Notes under the pieces: model-generated | The model's database searches: none | Seen by the model: only the letters and a program-made list of their open reading frames with translations | What the model was told of the DNA's origin: nothing | Translations under genes and position numbers: made by a program | In this document: positions 7,751 through 16,394 of the stretch, piece after piece | Layout: every line of letters begins with the position of its first letter | Position numbering within the stretch: position 1 is the first letter of the stretch | NCBI RefSeq assembly: GCF_023283945.1 | Contig: NZ_JAKIKW010000010.1 | Location: forward strand, 1 to 64,000 | Direction of reading: 5' to 3' | Source of the DNA: Shewanella gelidimarina | GTDB taxonomy: Bacteria > Pseudomonadota > Gammaproteobacteria > Enterobacterales > Shewanellaceae | DNA: 64,000 nt

Positions 7751-8620
7751 ATGAATGACACTTCCCAATATGATTTTTGGGTTAAGCTTGCCAGCCGCGC
7801 GGCGGTTGCAACAGCCTTAACCCTAATCGCTATAAAATTAGCCGCATGGATGTATTCTGGCTCGGCCAGTATGTTGGCGTCTCTAACGGACTCTTTTGCA
7901 GATGCCTTGGCGTCTATCGTTAATTTTATCGCTATCCGCTATGCGATAGTTCCCGCCGATCAAGATCATCGATACGGCCATGGTAAAGCTGAACCGTTAG
8001 CTGCACTTGCCCAATCTGCGTTTATTCTTGGCTCTGCATTTCTGCTTCTATTCCATGGTGGTGAACGACTCATTAACCCAATTGAAGTGCAGAATGCGAC
8101 TTTGGGTGTGATTGTATCAATTATCGCCATCGTGCTTACCTTCGCTCTAGTGATGCTGCAGAAAAGAGCGTTGGCAGCTACCTCAAGCACGATAGTCGAG
8201 GCTGATGCTCTGCATTATAAATCGGATCTGTTTTTGAATGCCGCGGTGTTATTAGCATTGGTTCTATCGCAATATGGCTGGTGGTGGGCTGATGGTTTAT
8301 TCGCGGTGTTAATTGCACTTTTCATTGGTCAGCAAGCGATAGGTTTAGCATATCGGTCGGTACAATCTCTATTAGACAGGGAGCTCGATGATGATACTCG
8401 ACTTAAAATCAGCGAGATCGCTATCATTGACCCTCAAGTTAAAGGGATCCATGATCTCAGAACAAGAGAGTCAGGCAAGACCATGTTTATTCAATTTCAT
8501 TTAGAGTTAGATGGCTCGCTGAGTTTGGATCAGGCGCATACCATTGCGGTTGATACCTCTATCAGGATCCGGCGTGAGTTCAGTGATGCAGAGGTGATTA
8601 TTCACCAAGATCCAGTGTAA
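7751..8620 (+). CDS. fieF: Cation diffusion facilitator FieF (Fe2+/Zn2+ efflux)
   Basis: The protein exports divalent cations from the cytoplasm in exchange for protons. The 289 residues hold six membrane segments and a C-terminal cytoplasmic metallochaperone-like domain (from about 210). The transport site DxxxD in TM2 (LTDSFADAL) and HxxxD in TM5 (ALHYKSD) match FieF/YiiP, where Asp at the first position allows iron as well as zinc. The motif HRYGHGKAEPLA after TM2 is characteristic. In E. coli fieF is also next to cpxP, so this is conserved order. A hairpin (TGAGGGG/CCCCTCA, 7668-7695) lies between the two genes. Confidence 0.9.
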   Translation: MNDTSQYDFWVKLASRAAVATALTLIAIKLAAWMYSGSASMLASLTDSFADALASIVNFIAIRYAIVPADQDHRYGHGKAEPLAALAQSAFILGSAFLLLFHGGERLINPIEVQNATLGVIVSIIAIVLTFALVMLQKRALAATSSTIVEADALHYKSDLFLNAAVLLALVLSQYGWWWADGLFAVLIALFIGQQAIGLAYRSVQSLLDRELDDDTRLKISEIAIIDPQVKGIHDLRTRESGKTMFIQFHLELDGSLSLDQAHTIAVDTSIRIRREFSDAEVIIHQDPV

Positions 8621-8788
8621 TCCGTCATGGGGAGCCTGTATAAGCAGGCGTTAGTGCTTTTGGTTACTGTTTTGATGATTACCAGTTATAGCTTTGTGGT
8701 CGGAATGATTGTTTACACATAATTGTCGCAATTTGTATCCTTGCCATGCTAAATTCCTGCGCATTAAAAACGATGTAAGGGAATTATC

Positions 8789-9343
8789 ATGAAAAAAATA
8801 TCAATTGTTGCGTTAGCTGTTCTAGGACTGACAACTTCACATATAGCTTCTGCAGAGACGGATCGCGTTGGAGCATACGTGGGTGGTCAAATTGGCGCAT
8901 TTTCCGCTGATGCTGAGGGCGACTCCGAATCAGGCCAAAGCTATGGTGCTTATGGTGGATACAACTTCAATGAGTGGTTTGGTCTAGAAGGCACTCTTTA
9001 TATTACTAATAACTTCGTCGATGAAGATTTTGTGGATGTTTATGCCGCTGCTTTTTCTGTAGCACCTAAATTCACATGGGTTATCAACGATACATTTTCT
9101 TTATACGGTAAAGTGGGTGTCGCTTCTGTCGCAATGGTTATCGACAACCCGATAAGAGACATCGATTATTCAGGTTTTGGTTTAACCGTTGGTGCAGGTG
9201 TTAACGCAGCCCTGACTAACAATCTCAATATCCGCTTAGGGTACGATTATACCTCAGCAGAGCTGGACTCAGATGATTTTGGTACCAGTGATTTTGACAT
9301 CGATTTGTCAAACGTGACCTTAGGTATGCATTACCAGTTCTAG
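8789..9343 (+). CDS. Small outer-membrane beta-barrel protein
   Basis: The 184-residue protein has a signal peptide (cleavage near ASA-E23), glycine- and aromatic-rich beta strands (GAYVGGQIGAF, YGAYGGYNFN), and a terminal GMHYQF that ends in Phe as barrel proteins do. Size and repeats fit the eight-stranded OmpA/OmpX-like 'outer membrane protein beta-barrel' family (PF13505 type). A strong ribosome site (AAGGGAA) precedes the ATG. It stands alone before a terminator, and a specific function cannot be assigned. Confidence 0.75.
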   Translation: MKKISIVALAVLGLTTSHIASAETDRVGAYVGGQIGAFSADAEGDSESGQSYGAYGGYNFNEWFGLEGTLYITNNFVDEDFVDVYAAAFSVAPKFTWVINDTFSLYGKVGVASVAMVIDNPIRDIDYSGFGLTVGAGVNAALTNNLNIRLGYDYTSAELDSDDFGTSDFDIDLSNVTLGMHYQF

Positions 9344-9381
9344 TTAATGCTAGAGCGTATTACAGCGCAACATTGAAATAT

Positions 9382-9410
9382 AAAAAGGATATCAAACGAT
9401 ATCCTTTTTT
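9382..9410. terminator. Bidirectional terminator
   Basis: The stem AAAAAGGATATC/GATATCCTTTTT with an AAAC loop has T-runs on both strands. It separates the barrel gene from convergent ntrC. Confidence 0.85.
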
Positions 9411-9434
9411 AGTGTCACACTCTCGTGTTGCTCT

Positions 9435-10844
9435 TTATTCCATCGCCAACTCTTTCAGTTTACGAGTTAAGGTATTACGCCCCCAGCCCAAACGTTTAGC
9501 GGCTTCTTGTTTATGGCCATTGGTGTGTTTTAGCGCCGTTTCTAGTAAGATCCGTTCGAAAGCCGGCTGCACTTCAGTAAGCAGGTTACTTTCACCCTCT
9601 GCTAAGCGCTGATCTATCCAACGTTTTAACGCCGCTTCCCAGTCGGCAGTGCCAGTGTTTTGCTCGTGAGATACCGCGGGCTCCTCTAGTAATTCAGGGG
9701 GCAGGTCTTGGGGCAAAATTTCTTGTCCAGACGCCATCACGGTTAACCAACGACAAGTGTTTTCTAGCTGACGAACATTACCGGGCCAAGGCAGTGTTGC
9801 AAGCTTATTGGCTGTTTCCTTGGTCAGAATTTTGGGCTCAACATCGATCTCTTTTGCGGCGATGACTAAAAAGTGACGTGCGAGCTGGGCAATGTCTTCT
9901 CGTCGTTGCGATAACGGCGGTAGATGCACTCTGATCACATTCAAACGATGAAACAAATCCTCTCTAAAGCCACCTGCTTGCACAAGTTGTTCTAAATTTT
10001 GGTGCGTTGCAGCAATAATACGCACATCAACCTGAACGGGAGAGTGACCTCCTACGCGATAGAACTGACCATCGGCTAGCACTCGTAACAAACGAGTTTG
10101 TACATCCAAGGGCATGTCACCAATTTCATCTAGAAAGAGTGTGCCACCATTTGCTTGTTCAAATCGACCTTGGCGAACATTTCCAGCGCCTGTAAAGGCG
10201 CCTTTTTCATGGCCAAACAGCTCCGACTCGATTAAGTCTTTAGGGATCGCCGCCATATTAATTGCAATAAAGGGCTTACCCTTTCGGGGACTGTGTTTGT
10301 GTAACGCACTGGCGACTAGCTCTTTACCTGTACCCGATTGGCCATTAATCAGCACGCTAATGGATGAGCGTGATAATCGACCTATGGCTCTAAACACTTC
10401 TTGCATTGCCGGCGCTTCACCAATGATTTCGGGAGTGGCAACAACGGGTTCTGCAGGTGCACTGCTATTACTTTGTTCGTTAGCGTGCGTAATCGCGCGT
10501 TCAACGAGGGAGATGGCTTCATCGATATCAAACGGCTTAGGCAGATACTCAAATGCGCCTGCTTGATAAGCACTGACTGCGCTATCAAGGTCGGAGTGGG
10601 CGGTCATAATGATGACGGGAATATGTGGATAATGGGTTTGTAGGCGTTCGAGTAGCGTTAAGCCATCGGTGCCAGGCATCCGAATGTCAGACACAATCAC
10701 TTTGGGCTGCGCTGTTTCAAGGGCATCCCACAATGATTCGGCAGCGGCAAAACTGGCACTGCTGAGTTTGGCGCTTTGTAATGATTTTTCAAGCACCCAA
10801 CGAATAGAGCTATCATCATCGAGGACCCATACTTGTTCAGTCAT
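9435..10844 (-). CDS. ntrC: Nitrogen regulator NtrC (sigma-54 enhancer-binding protein)
   Basis: NtrC activates nitrogen-scavenging promoters together with sigma-54 RNA polymerase. The 469 residues have a receiver domain with phospho-acceptor Asp53 (VSDIRMPG), an AAA+ domain with Walker A (GQSGTGKE), the sigma-54 contact loop GAFTGA and Walker B (FLDEIGDM), and a Fis-type HTH at the C terminus (HKQEAAKRLGWGRNTLTRKL). It lies 17 bp after ntrB. In this genome segment glnA is not upstream of ntrB but about 16 kb away, although both carry NtrC sites. Confidence 0.95.
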   Translation of the reverse strand: MTEQVWVLDDDSSIRWVLEKSLQSAKLSSASFAAAESLWDALETAQPKVIVSDIRMPGTDGLTLLERLQTHYPHIPVIIMTAHSDLDSAVSAYQAGAFEYLPKPFDIDEAISLVERAITHANEQSNSSAPAEPVVATPEIIGEAPAMQEVFRAIGRLSRSSISVLINGQSGTGKELVASALHKHSPRKGKPFIAINMAAIPKDLIESELFGHEKGAFTGAGNVRQGRFEQANGGTLFLDEIGDMPLDVQTRLLRVLADGQFYRVGGHSPVQVDVRIIAATHQNLEQLVQAGGFREDLFHRLNVIRVHLPPLSQRREDIAQLARHFLVIAAKEIDVEPKILTKETANKLATLPWPGNVRQLENTCRWLTVMASGQEILPQDLPPELLEEPAVSHEQNTGTADWEAALKRWIDQRLAEGESNLLTEVQPAFERILLETALKHTNGHKQEAAKRLGWGRNTLTRKLKELAME

Positions 10845-10861
10845 GTTGTTGTTTTCCTCAT

Positions 10862-11902
10862 TTAGCTATTGATGGGTAGGGTGATGGTGAACTCGGTGTG
10901 TCCAACAGAAGAGTCGCATTCAATACGGCCACCGTGCAATCGGGCAAAGTTATGCGCAATCGATAATCCGAGGCCTGAACCTTGTTCACGGCCTGTGACC
11001 ATTGGGTAAAAGAGCGTATCCATTAAGTCGGGGTTAATGCCGGGTCCGTTATCGATAACGGACAACATCAGCACTAATTTATGTCGCTGTGTGCCAATCG
11101 TTATTTGATGCTGTGTGCGTGTTTTTATGCGGATATTACCGCCTGCCGTATCGAGTGCTTGCACCGCATTTTGCACAATATTGAGCACAACCTGTTGCAG
11201 TTGGTCGGGATCCATTTCGATATCAGGGATGGAAGGATCATAATCTTGCAACAAGGTGACATTGTCAGGCAGGGTTAAGTTGACCAGTTGTAATACCTTA
11301 TGCACCACTTCATGGATATTATAAAGACGGTGTTGCGTCGGCTTTTGTGGGCCTAATAATCGGTCTACTAAGCCTCTTAAACGATCGGCTTGTTCAATAA
11401 TTAAGTCGGTAAACTCTCTGAGTTCAGGCTCTTCAAGCTCCCGCGATAACAGCTGCGCTGCCCCTCTTAAACCCCCTAATGGATTTTTTATTTCATGTGC
11501 AAGATTTCGCACCAGAAATTGAGCGGCTTGTTGCTGTGCATCTTGAGTTAATTGCTGGTGGATGCGCCTTTGTTGATCGACCTGTCGTAGCTCTAATAAG
11601 GCCTGACCATGTTCTTGTTCTATTGGCGTTAGGGTGACATCGACAGTGTGTTGTTGACCGTCTAGAGTGACCAGTGAAACGGTATTAACGGTCAGCCCTT
11701 GGTTATTTTTAATGGCTAATTGCAGCATCGGAAGATCAACGGCCAATGTTTGATAATGTTCAGGCAAACTCAGTTCAAGGAGTTTGTTATTGCTAACACC
11801 CAAAAGCTGCTCAGTAGCAACATTAGTGTAAAGCAGTTCCAGCTCATCATTGATAACGAGCACTGCAGTCACTAAGTGATTGAGCAATAAACCTGTATCC
11901 AT
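10862..11902 (-). CDS. ntrB: Nitrogen sensor kinase/phosphatase NtrB
   Basis: NtrB phosphorylates or dephosphorylates NtrC under PII control. The 346 residues comprise a PAS domain (about 1-110), a HisKA helix with His136 (NLAHEIKNPLGGLRGA, diagnostic of NtrB) and an HATPase_c domain (N-box NIVQNAVQA, then DNGPGI and GSGLGLSI). There are no membrane segments, so it is cytoplasmic as expected. An NtrC-box cluster lies 24-80 bp upstream of its start, which predicts autoregulation. Confidence 0.94.
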   Translation of the reverse strand: MDTGLLLNHLVTAVLVINDELELLYTNVATEQLLGVSNNKLLELSLPEHYQTLAVDLPMLQLAIKNNQGLTVNTVSLVTLDGQQHTVDVTLTPIEQEHGQALLELRQVDQQRRIHQQLTQDAQQQAAQFLVRNLAHEIKNPLGGLRGAAQLLSRELEEPELREFTDLIIEQADRLRGLVDRLLGPQKPTQHRLYNIHEVVHKVLQLVNLTLPDNVTLLQDYDPSIPDIEMDPDQLQQVVLNIVQNAVQALDTAGGNIRIKTRTQHQITIGTQRHKLVLMLSVIDNGPGINPDLMDTLFYPMVTGREQGSGLGLSIAHNFARLHGGRIECDSSVGHTEFTITLPINS

Positions 11903-11925
11903 CTGCTACTCCGCCTTAATTCAGT

Positions 11926-11982
11926 TGCACCATTTTGGGATTCTAACTTAGTTGCACCACTATGGTGCACCAAAGTGGTGCG
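11926..11982. promoter_or_regulatory. NtrC-binding site cluster upstream of ntrBC
   Basis: TGCACCACTATGGTGCA (11953-11969) is a perfect 17-bp TGCACCA-N3-TGGTGCA dyad. A second near-perfect site, TGCACCAAAGTGGTGCG (11966-11982), shares its four outer bases, TGCA. A weaker third site with a good left half (TGCACCA) lies at 11926-11942. Their place just upstream of ntrB fits NtrC repression of its own operon. I see no clear GG-N10-GC sigma-54 element here. Confidence 0.85.
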
Positions 11983-12082
11983 GTCTGCAACTAGACTTCA
12001 TCGGAGTAATAACATTAAGCTAAATTAGTTAAGTGGATGTATTTATTCGTGTTAACTAATTATTCGCGAGCGAGATCAGACA

Positions 12083-12601
12083 TTATCTTGCTCTATTTTG
12101 TATTGTCCGATGAAGAAAAATTTTCCTTGGGAGAGTTGATGCAAGTAGTTTGCCGTCTTGTGTTAGCGCTTTGATAATAAAAGTATGCTCACCGCGGTCG
12201 ACATTATTCACTTGGAACAAACCGCTTTGTTGCGCATCACTTTGTTGCTTACCGTCCATAAACAGCACTAATAGATGTGAAGGAGCAAGTTCAGGTTCAA
12301 TCTGCAGTGCGATTGAAATATTACCTTCATTACTTCTTACCGTTTCTTCTTCGTTAGGAGAGGCGATACGCATGCGGTAATTAATCTTATCGCCAGTAGG
12401 AGATAAATGTCCATTTGATGGACTGGGAGGCGGGGGAAGCTTTATTTGGTTCTCGGTGTTTTTGTTAAACTCAACGACTTCAGCATTTTTTACGGGCTGA
12501 TCGGAAAAATGTATTTTACCGTCCTGATCTACCCATTTGTATACAGTCGCATGGATAAGTGGGCTGACAAGCAGCATTAAAACCAAAAAACCTAGGCGCA
12601 T
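12083..12601 (-). CDS. DUF4124-domain secreted protein
   Basis: The 172-residue protein has a signal peptide (MRLGFLVLMLLVSPLIHA) and an N-terminal DUF4124 domain (TVYKWVDQDGKIHFSDQP). A C-terminal beta-rich region (about 80-165) looks like an Ig-like fold. The DUF4124 family is widespread near ntrBC in gammaproteobacteria, but its role is unknown. It is separated from ntrB by about 180 bp that contain the NtrC sites, so it is probably transcribed apart from ntrBC. Confidence 0.75.
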   Translation of the reverse strand: MRLGFLVLMLLVSPLIHATVYKWVDQDGKIHFSDQPVKNAEVVEFNKNTENQIKLPPPPSPSNGHLSPTGDKINYRMRIASPNEEETVRSNEGNISIALQIEPELAPSHLLVLFMDGKQQSDAQQSGLFQVNNVDRGEHTFIIKALTQDGKLLASTLPRKIFLHRTIQNRAR

Positions 12602-12833
12602 AGTGAGTTCCTTTGTGACACGTTTGCTCTCTCAGACTAGCGCCTTTTCAATAATAAATCATGAATTTTATTGATGATAATTATGCATTTGTCCTAAGTT
12701 ATCCAAGTTGTGAACTGAAGGTCAGGGCTTATATGCTAATGTAGGTGTTAACTGCACCGTGAGCAGATCTATATTTCCCTCTAATTGTGGCAATGTTGTT
12801 GGTCTAGGTACACTACCCATAATAGAGCTCGAT

Positions 12834-12861
12834 CTGACGGATTACAGTGAGTCGTTATAAT
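12834..12861 (+). promoter_or_regulatory. Possible sigma-70 promoter for the lysozyme-inhibitor gene
   Basis: CTGACG (12834-12839), a 16-bp spacer and a perfect TATAAT (12856-12861) lie about 30 bp before the start codon. The rest of the 285-bp gap shows nothing else I recognise. Confidence 0.4.
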
Positions 12862-12892
12862 ACTAATGTTTACAGTATAGTTTGAGGTGATG

Positions 12893-13465
12893 ATGGCTTT
12901 GAATAAAATCTTATTTCTGGTATTGCTCAGCATGGGCAGTTTTTCAACTTTAGCTTCATCGCCTAGTTTTGACTGTAATAAGGCTAGTGGTGCAGTAGAG
13001 CGACTGATCTGCCAAGATGATGAGCTAGCATCATTAGATAGAACAATGGCGACAGTATATCAGCAAGCTTTGAAAAACATTCCGGTAGAAGAACAACCCA
13101 AAGCGATGCAAAGAGGCTGGATAAAAGGCCGTAATGACTGCTGGAAAGCGCAAAGTGTGCGTGAGTGCGCGATGCAAAATTACCAAAGCCGCATTATAGA
13201 GTTAAAAATCCAAGGTGGATTGTTAGAGGTCCCTGCGAGTACTCTGTTTGATTGTGAGGATTTCCCTGCAATTACCGCTGTTTTTTATACCCAGTTAGAT
13301 CCCGTCACAGCTGTTTTTTCGTTTGATGAGCAACAACTGCTGGCAACGAATGTACCCAGTGGCAGTGGTGCTAGATATCAAGGAGCTAACTTTGAGTTCT
13401 GGGAGCATCATGGCGAGGCAAGCGTCCGTTATTTTGATCAGGATTCTATTTGTAAGCTCCGCTAG
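12893..13465 (+). CDS. Secreted LprI-MliC type lysozyme-inhibitor fusion
   Basis: The protein has a signal peptide (cleavage near LAS-S) and two domains. The first (about 25-100) is an LprI/DUF1311 domain with paired cysteines (FDCNKASGAVERLICQDDEL and GRNDCW...RECAMQNYQSR). The second (about 115-190) has the MliC signature SGARYQ, a nearby FEFW and a terminal cysteine, as in inhibitors of c-type lysozyme. It probably guards peptidoglycan against host or prey lysozyme in the periplasm. I prefer ATG 12893 because TTGAGG at 12882-12887 is then 5 nt away; GTG 12887 and ATG 12890 are too close to it. The protein is then 190 residues. Confidence 0.7.
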   Translation: MALNKILFLVLLSMGSFSTLASSPSFDCNKASGAVERLICQDDELASLDRTMATVYQQALKNIPVEEQPKAMQRGWIKGRNDCWKAQSVRECAMQNYQSRIIELKIQGGLLEVPASTLFDCEDFPAITAVFYTQLDPVTAVFSFDEQQLLATNVPSGSGARYQGANFEFWEHHGEASVRYFDQDSICKLR

Positions 13466-13532
13466 CGGTGTAGAGCTGAACTCTTGAGTTAAGCTGTATT
13501 GCCCACCATTTAGTGTATTCGGATTCATCAAC

Positions 13533-13562
13533 AAAAAGGCAGCATATAGAGGCTGCCTTTTT
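13533..13562. terminator. Bidirectional terminator
   Basis: AAAAAGGCAGC/GCTGCCTTTTT forms an 11-bp stem with T-runs on both strands, between the lysozyme-inhibitor gene and the convergent GST gene. Confidence 0.85.
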
Positions 13563-13596
13563 GTGAACGGTTAACTTAGACTAAGTCTAATAACGG

Positions 13597-14220
13597 TTAA
13601 CTGTTGTCATATTGCTGTTCAATTTCACTCGCTTTAGCGCTATTGGCATGCTGGTCTAGCTGTTTTGCATAAGTGGCAATGTGTGGATATTTCTCCACCT
13701 CATCGCTGGCGACTAACAACTCAACGATAAACGACATCATAATATCTGCACCTGTGAGTTTATCGGCCACTAAGTAGCGTTTACCCTCTAAAGCCTGATT
13801 GACATAGCTAAGCACTTTTTCTGTTTCAACGGCGGCGTAGCCCTCTAGAAAGTTGGTTTGGCAACCATCTTTGGCGACAAACATTCTAAGCAGTAATGGC
13901 AGTATCGCAGAGCTTTCGGCAAAATGTAGCCATTGCAGATACTCGACATACTCGTTACTGCCTCTTTCTGGCGCTAACTTCCCAGCCGCGTGAACGTCAA
14001 TAAGATATTCAGTGATCGCACCTGATTCGGCAATAACCTGTTGGTTATATTCGATCACGGGTGACTTACCGAGTGGATGAATGGCTTTAAGCTCTGGCGG
14101 TGCTAAAAATGTTTGGCTATCTCGTTGGTAGGCTTTGATTTGGTAGTCTAGCCCCAGCTCTTCTAGTAACCAGATAATGCGTTTTGAGCGAGATTTGTTT
14201 AAATGGTGCAAGGTGATCAT
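13597..14220 (-). CDS. Glutathione S-transferase family protein
   Basis: The 207-residue protein has a thioredoxin-fold N-terminal domain with the glutathione-site motif around cis-Pro (GKSPVIEY, then IAESGAITEYL), and an all-helical C-terminal domain with TGADIMMSF at the N-capping box. The N-terminal SRSKR region suggests a Ser-type bacterial GST. It is the last gene of the NemR-like/YqhD/DJ-1/GST run, so a role in conjugating reactive electrophiles is likely. A hairpin before it may give it separate expression. Confidence 0.85.
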   Translation of the reverse strand: MITLHHLNKSRSKRIIWLLEELGLDYQIKAYQRDSQTFLAPPELKAIHPLGKSPVIEYNQQVIAESGAITEYLIDVHAAGKLAPERGSNEYVEYLQWLHFAESSAILPLLLRMFVAKDGCQTNFLEGYAAVETEKVLSYVNQALEGKRYLVADKLTGADIMMSFIVELLVASDEVEKYPHIATYAKQLDQHANSAKASEIEQQYDNS

Positions 14221-14284
14221 CGTCTGTCCTTTGCTATTATTTGCCGTTGATACGGCTAAAGCGGAAAATGGGCATTGTGGATTT

Positions 14285-14303
14285 AAAGGGGCAAAGCCCC
14301 TTT
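14285..14303. terminator. Short GC hairpin between the DJ-1 and GST genes
   Basis: AAAGGGGC/GCCCCTTT with an AAA loop follows the DJ-1-like gene on the minus strand. It has only short A/T flanks, so it may terminate partially. Confidence 0.5.
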
Positions 14304-14317
14304 ATTTGATCTAAAGC

Positions 14318-14995
14318 TTATTTAAGCTGCTTGATGATTTCATCGGCAACAGCTTCAGATGATGCAGGGTTTTGCCCTGTGATGAGATGACCATCAACCG
14401 CTAGGTAGCTCGTCCAATCATCACCTTTACTGTATAAAGCGCCATTTTCTTTCATCATATCTTCAACTAAATAAGGCACAATATCGGTTAACTGCACGGC
14501 AGCTTCTTCGCTATTGGTAAAGCCCGCAACTCGCTTACCAGCCACTAAGGGGCTGCCGTCTGCAGCTTTCACATTCTTTAATGCTCCAGAGGCATGGCAC
14601 ACTAAACCAACGGGCTTGCTTGCTTGATAGAAAGTCTCAATTAACGCGATAGAATGTGCATCGTTGGTCAAGTCCCACAATGGCCCGTGGCCACCCGGAT
14701 AGAATACGGCGTCGTAATCTGCAGCATTAATGTCAGCAAGTACCTGGGTTGTAGCAAGTAGCTGTTGTGCATCGCTGTCTTGATTGAATCTATCGGTTGC
14801 TGCCGTTTGAAAGTCAGGTTGTTCGCTGCTTGGATCAAGCGGTGGCTGGCCGCCAGCCGGAGACGCTAGGGTGATGTTAAAGCCACTGTCTTTAAAGCGG
14901 TAAAAAGGGCTGGCAAACTCTTCTAACCAAAAGCCTGTTTTTAAACCTGTATCGCCTAATTTGTCGTGTGAGGTCAGTACCATTAATACGTTCAT
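14318..14995 (-). CDS. DJ-1/PfpI (type 1 glutamine amidotransferase-like) protein
   Basis: The 225-residue protein belongs to the DJ-1/PfpI superfamily (PF01965). It has the nucleophile elbow CHASGAL (Cys133-His134), the conserved acidic residue Glu25 (FWLEEF) that tunes that cysteine, and the YPGGHGP loop. This arrangement matches the Hsp31/HchA-like group, whose members act as glutathione-independent glyoxalases or deglycases. Its place directly after a yqhD homologue supports methylglyoxal or other dicarbonyl detoxification. The exact enzymatic activity is not fixed by sequence. Confidence 0.82.
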   Translation of the reverse strand: MNVLMVLTSHDKLGDTGLKTGFWLEEFASPFYRFKDSGFNITLASPAGGQPPLDPSSEQPDFQTAATDRFNQDSDAQQLLATTQVLADINAADYDAVFYPGGHGPLWDLTNDAHSIALIETFYQASKPVGLVCHASGALKNVKAADGSPLVAGKRVAGFTNSEEAAVQLTDIVPYLVEDMMKENGALYSKGDDWTSYLAVDGHLITGQNPASSEAVADEIIKQLK

Positions 14996-15114
14996 TTATA
15001 ATCCTTTTTAATGTTTAATCGTTTTAGTTAAAAACGATATTCAAAAGTGTATTCGTTATAAGTTAGATAGCGCACTTTAGCGGGTATATTTAAAGCTTAA
15101 GTGCGCTTGCTCGA

Positions 15115-16272
15115 CTAAAGGTTGCGCTCTAAAATCTTGCGACTCATGGCTAAATCAACATCTTGTTTTTCACCCAATGCTGTCATGCCGTGAGCCTCAA
15201 GTTGAGTCATTATTTTGTCGATGCTACTGGCGTCTAAACCATAATCAGAAAGGCGAGTTTTAATGCCCATGGCTTCGAAGAACTCTCTGGTTTTAGCGAT
15301 TGCGGCATCGATAATTTCGTCGTTAGTACCTTGAGTTATGCCCCAAATACGGTCAGCATATTGCAATAATTTCTCTTGCTTACCTTCACGGCGACAATCG
15401 AGCATACCTGGCAGCACTATCGCGATAGTGCGAGCGTGGTCGATGTCATACAGAGCTGTAAGCTCATGGCCTATCATATGTGTTGCCCAGTCATGGGGAA
15501 CGCCGCGACCGATCACACCGCTCAAGGCCATTGTTGCTACCCACATAAGGTTAGCTCTAACATCAAAGTCTTTTGGTTCGCTAAGCGCTTTTGGTCCAAG
15601 TTCTAACAAGGTTTGTAGCAAACCTTCGGCAAATCGGTCTTGTACTGGGGCATTAACAGGGAACGTTAAGTACTGCTCTGTGATGTGAATAAAAGCATCT
15701 ACAACACCATTAGCGACTTGGCGCTCAGGCAGTGTGAAGGTTTTACTCGGGTCTAAAACTGAAAATTTTGGATAAACATGGTCGCTCATGAAAGAGAGCT
15801 TAGCCTGATACTCTTTACGGGTAACAACGCTAGCGCTATTCATCTCCGAACCGGTGGCAGGCAAGGTTAACACTGTACCAAATGGCAATGCTTGAGTGAC
15901 TTTTGCGCCCCAGCTCAAAAGAATATCCCATGGCTCACCTTCAAATAGGGCAGCTGCAGCGACAAACTTAGTACCATCAATAACAGATCCGCCACCGACG
16001 GCTAATAGAAAATCAATATTTTGCTGCTTAACAACTTCAACGGCTTTCATTAATGTTTCATAAGTTGGGTTGGCCTCAATACCACCGAACTCAACAACAT
16101 CACGCTGTCCAAGTGCTGTTTTTACTTCATCTAGCGTGCCAGTGCTTTTGGCGCTATTGCCACCAAACAGTATTAATACTTTTGCATCTTTTGCGACTAA
16201 GTTATCCAGTTCGGCAATCTTGCCTTCACCAAAGCTGATATGAGTTGGGTTGTAATAGTCAAAGCTGTACAT
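15115..16272 (-). CDS. yqhD: NADPH-dependent iron-type alcohol dehydrogenase, YqhD-like
   Basis: The enzyme reduces short-chain and toxic aldehydes such as acrolein, malondialdehyde or methylglyoxal. The 385 residues have an N-terminal nucleotide-binding domain (VGGGSVIDGTKF) and a C-terminal metal domain with ligands in DAFIHITEQ, HDWATHMIGHE and DIDHARTIA. The GGIEANPTYETLMKA segment and overall length follow YqhD closely. Its upstream region holds an operator identical in plan to that of the neighbouring NemR-like gene. This implies release of repression when the regulator senses an electrophile. Confidence 0.88.
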   Translation of the reverse strand: MYSFDYYNPTHISFGEGKIAELDNLVAKDAKVLILFGGNSAKSTGTLDEVKTALGQRDVVEFGGIEANPTYETLMKAVEVVKQQNIDFLLAVGGGSVIDGTKFVAAAALFEGEPWDILLSWGAKVTQALPFGTVLTLPATGSEMNSASVVTRKEYQAKLSFMSDHVYPKFSVLDPSKTFTLPERQVANGVVDAFIHITEQYLTFPVNAPVQDRFAEGLLQTLLELGPKALSEPKDFDVRANLMWVATMALSGVIGRGVPHDWATHMIGHELTALYDIDHARTIAIVLPGMLDCRREGKQEKLLQYADRIWGITQGTNDEIIDAAIAKTREFFEAMGIKTRLSDYGLDASSIDKIMTQLEAHGMTALGEKQDVDLAMSRKILERNL

Positions 16273-16322
16273 AATTTTTCCTATCTATCGACCAGTGTTA
16301 TCGAGTGAATACCACTTTTTAG

Positions 16323-16337
16323 TAGACCAGTCGTCTA
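16323..16337. promoter_or_regulatory. Operator TAGACCAGTCGTCTA upstream of yqhD
   Basis: The dyad TAGAC-N5-GTCTA differs by one base from the copy upstream of the NemR-like gene (17019-17033). It starts about 50 bp before the yqhD start codon and is a likely binding site for that regulator. Confidence 0.75.
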
Positions 16338-16347
16338 GTGAGAAGCT

Positions 16348-16378
16348 AAAAAAATACCCGCCTTAAGCATAGGCGGGT
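16348..16378 (-). terminator. Terminator of the NemR-like gene
   Basis: On the minus strand ACCCGCCT/AGGCGGGT is followed by a run of T (complement of 16348-16354). It ends the regulator transcript just before the yqhD operator. Confidence 0.8.
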
Positions 16379-16394
16379 GAGATAAAACTGTTGG

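Noticed and set aside
10114-10566. 150-residue plus-strand frame
   Set aside because: It is antisense to ntrC and has no independent support.
14996-15114. Third NemR-like operator before the DJ-1-like gene
   Set aside because: No TAGAC-N5-GTCTA dyad is present in this gap; the gene is probably co-transcribed with yqhD.
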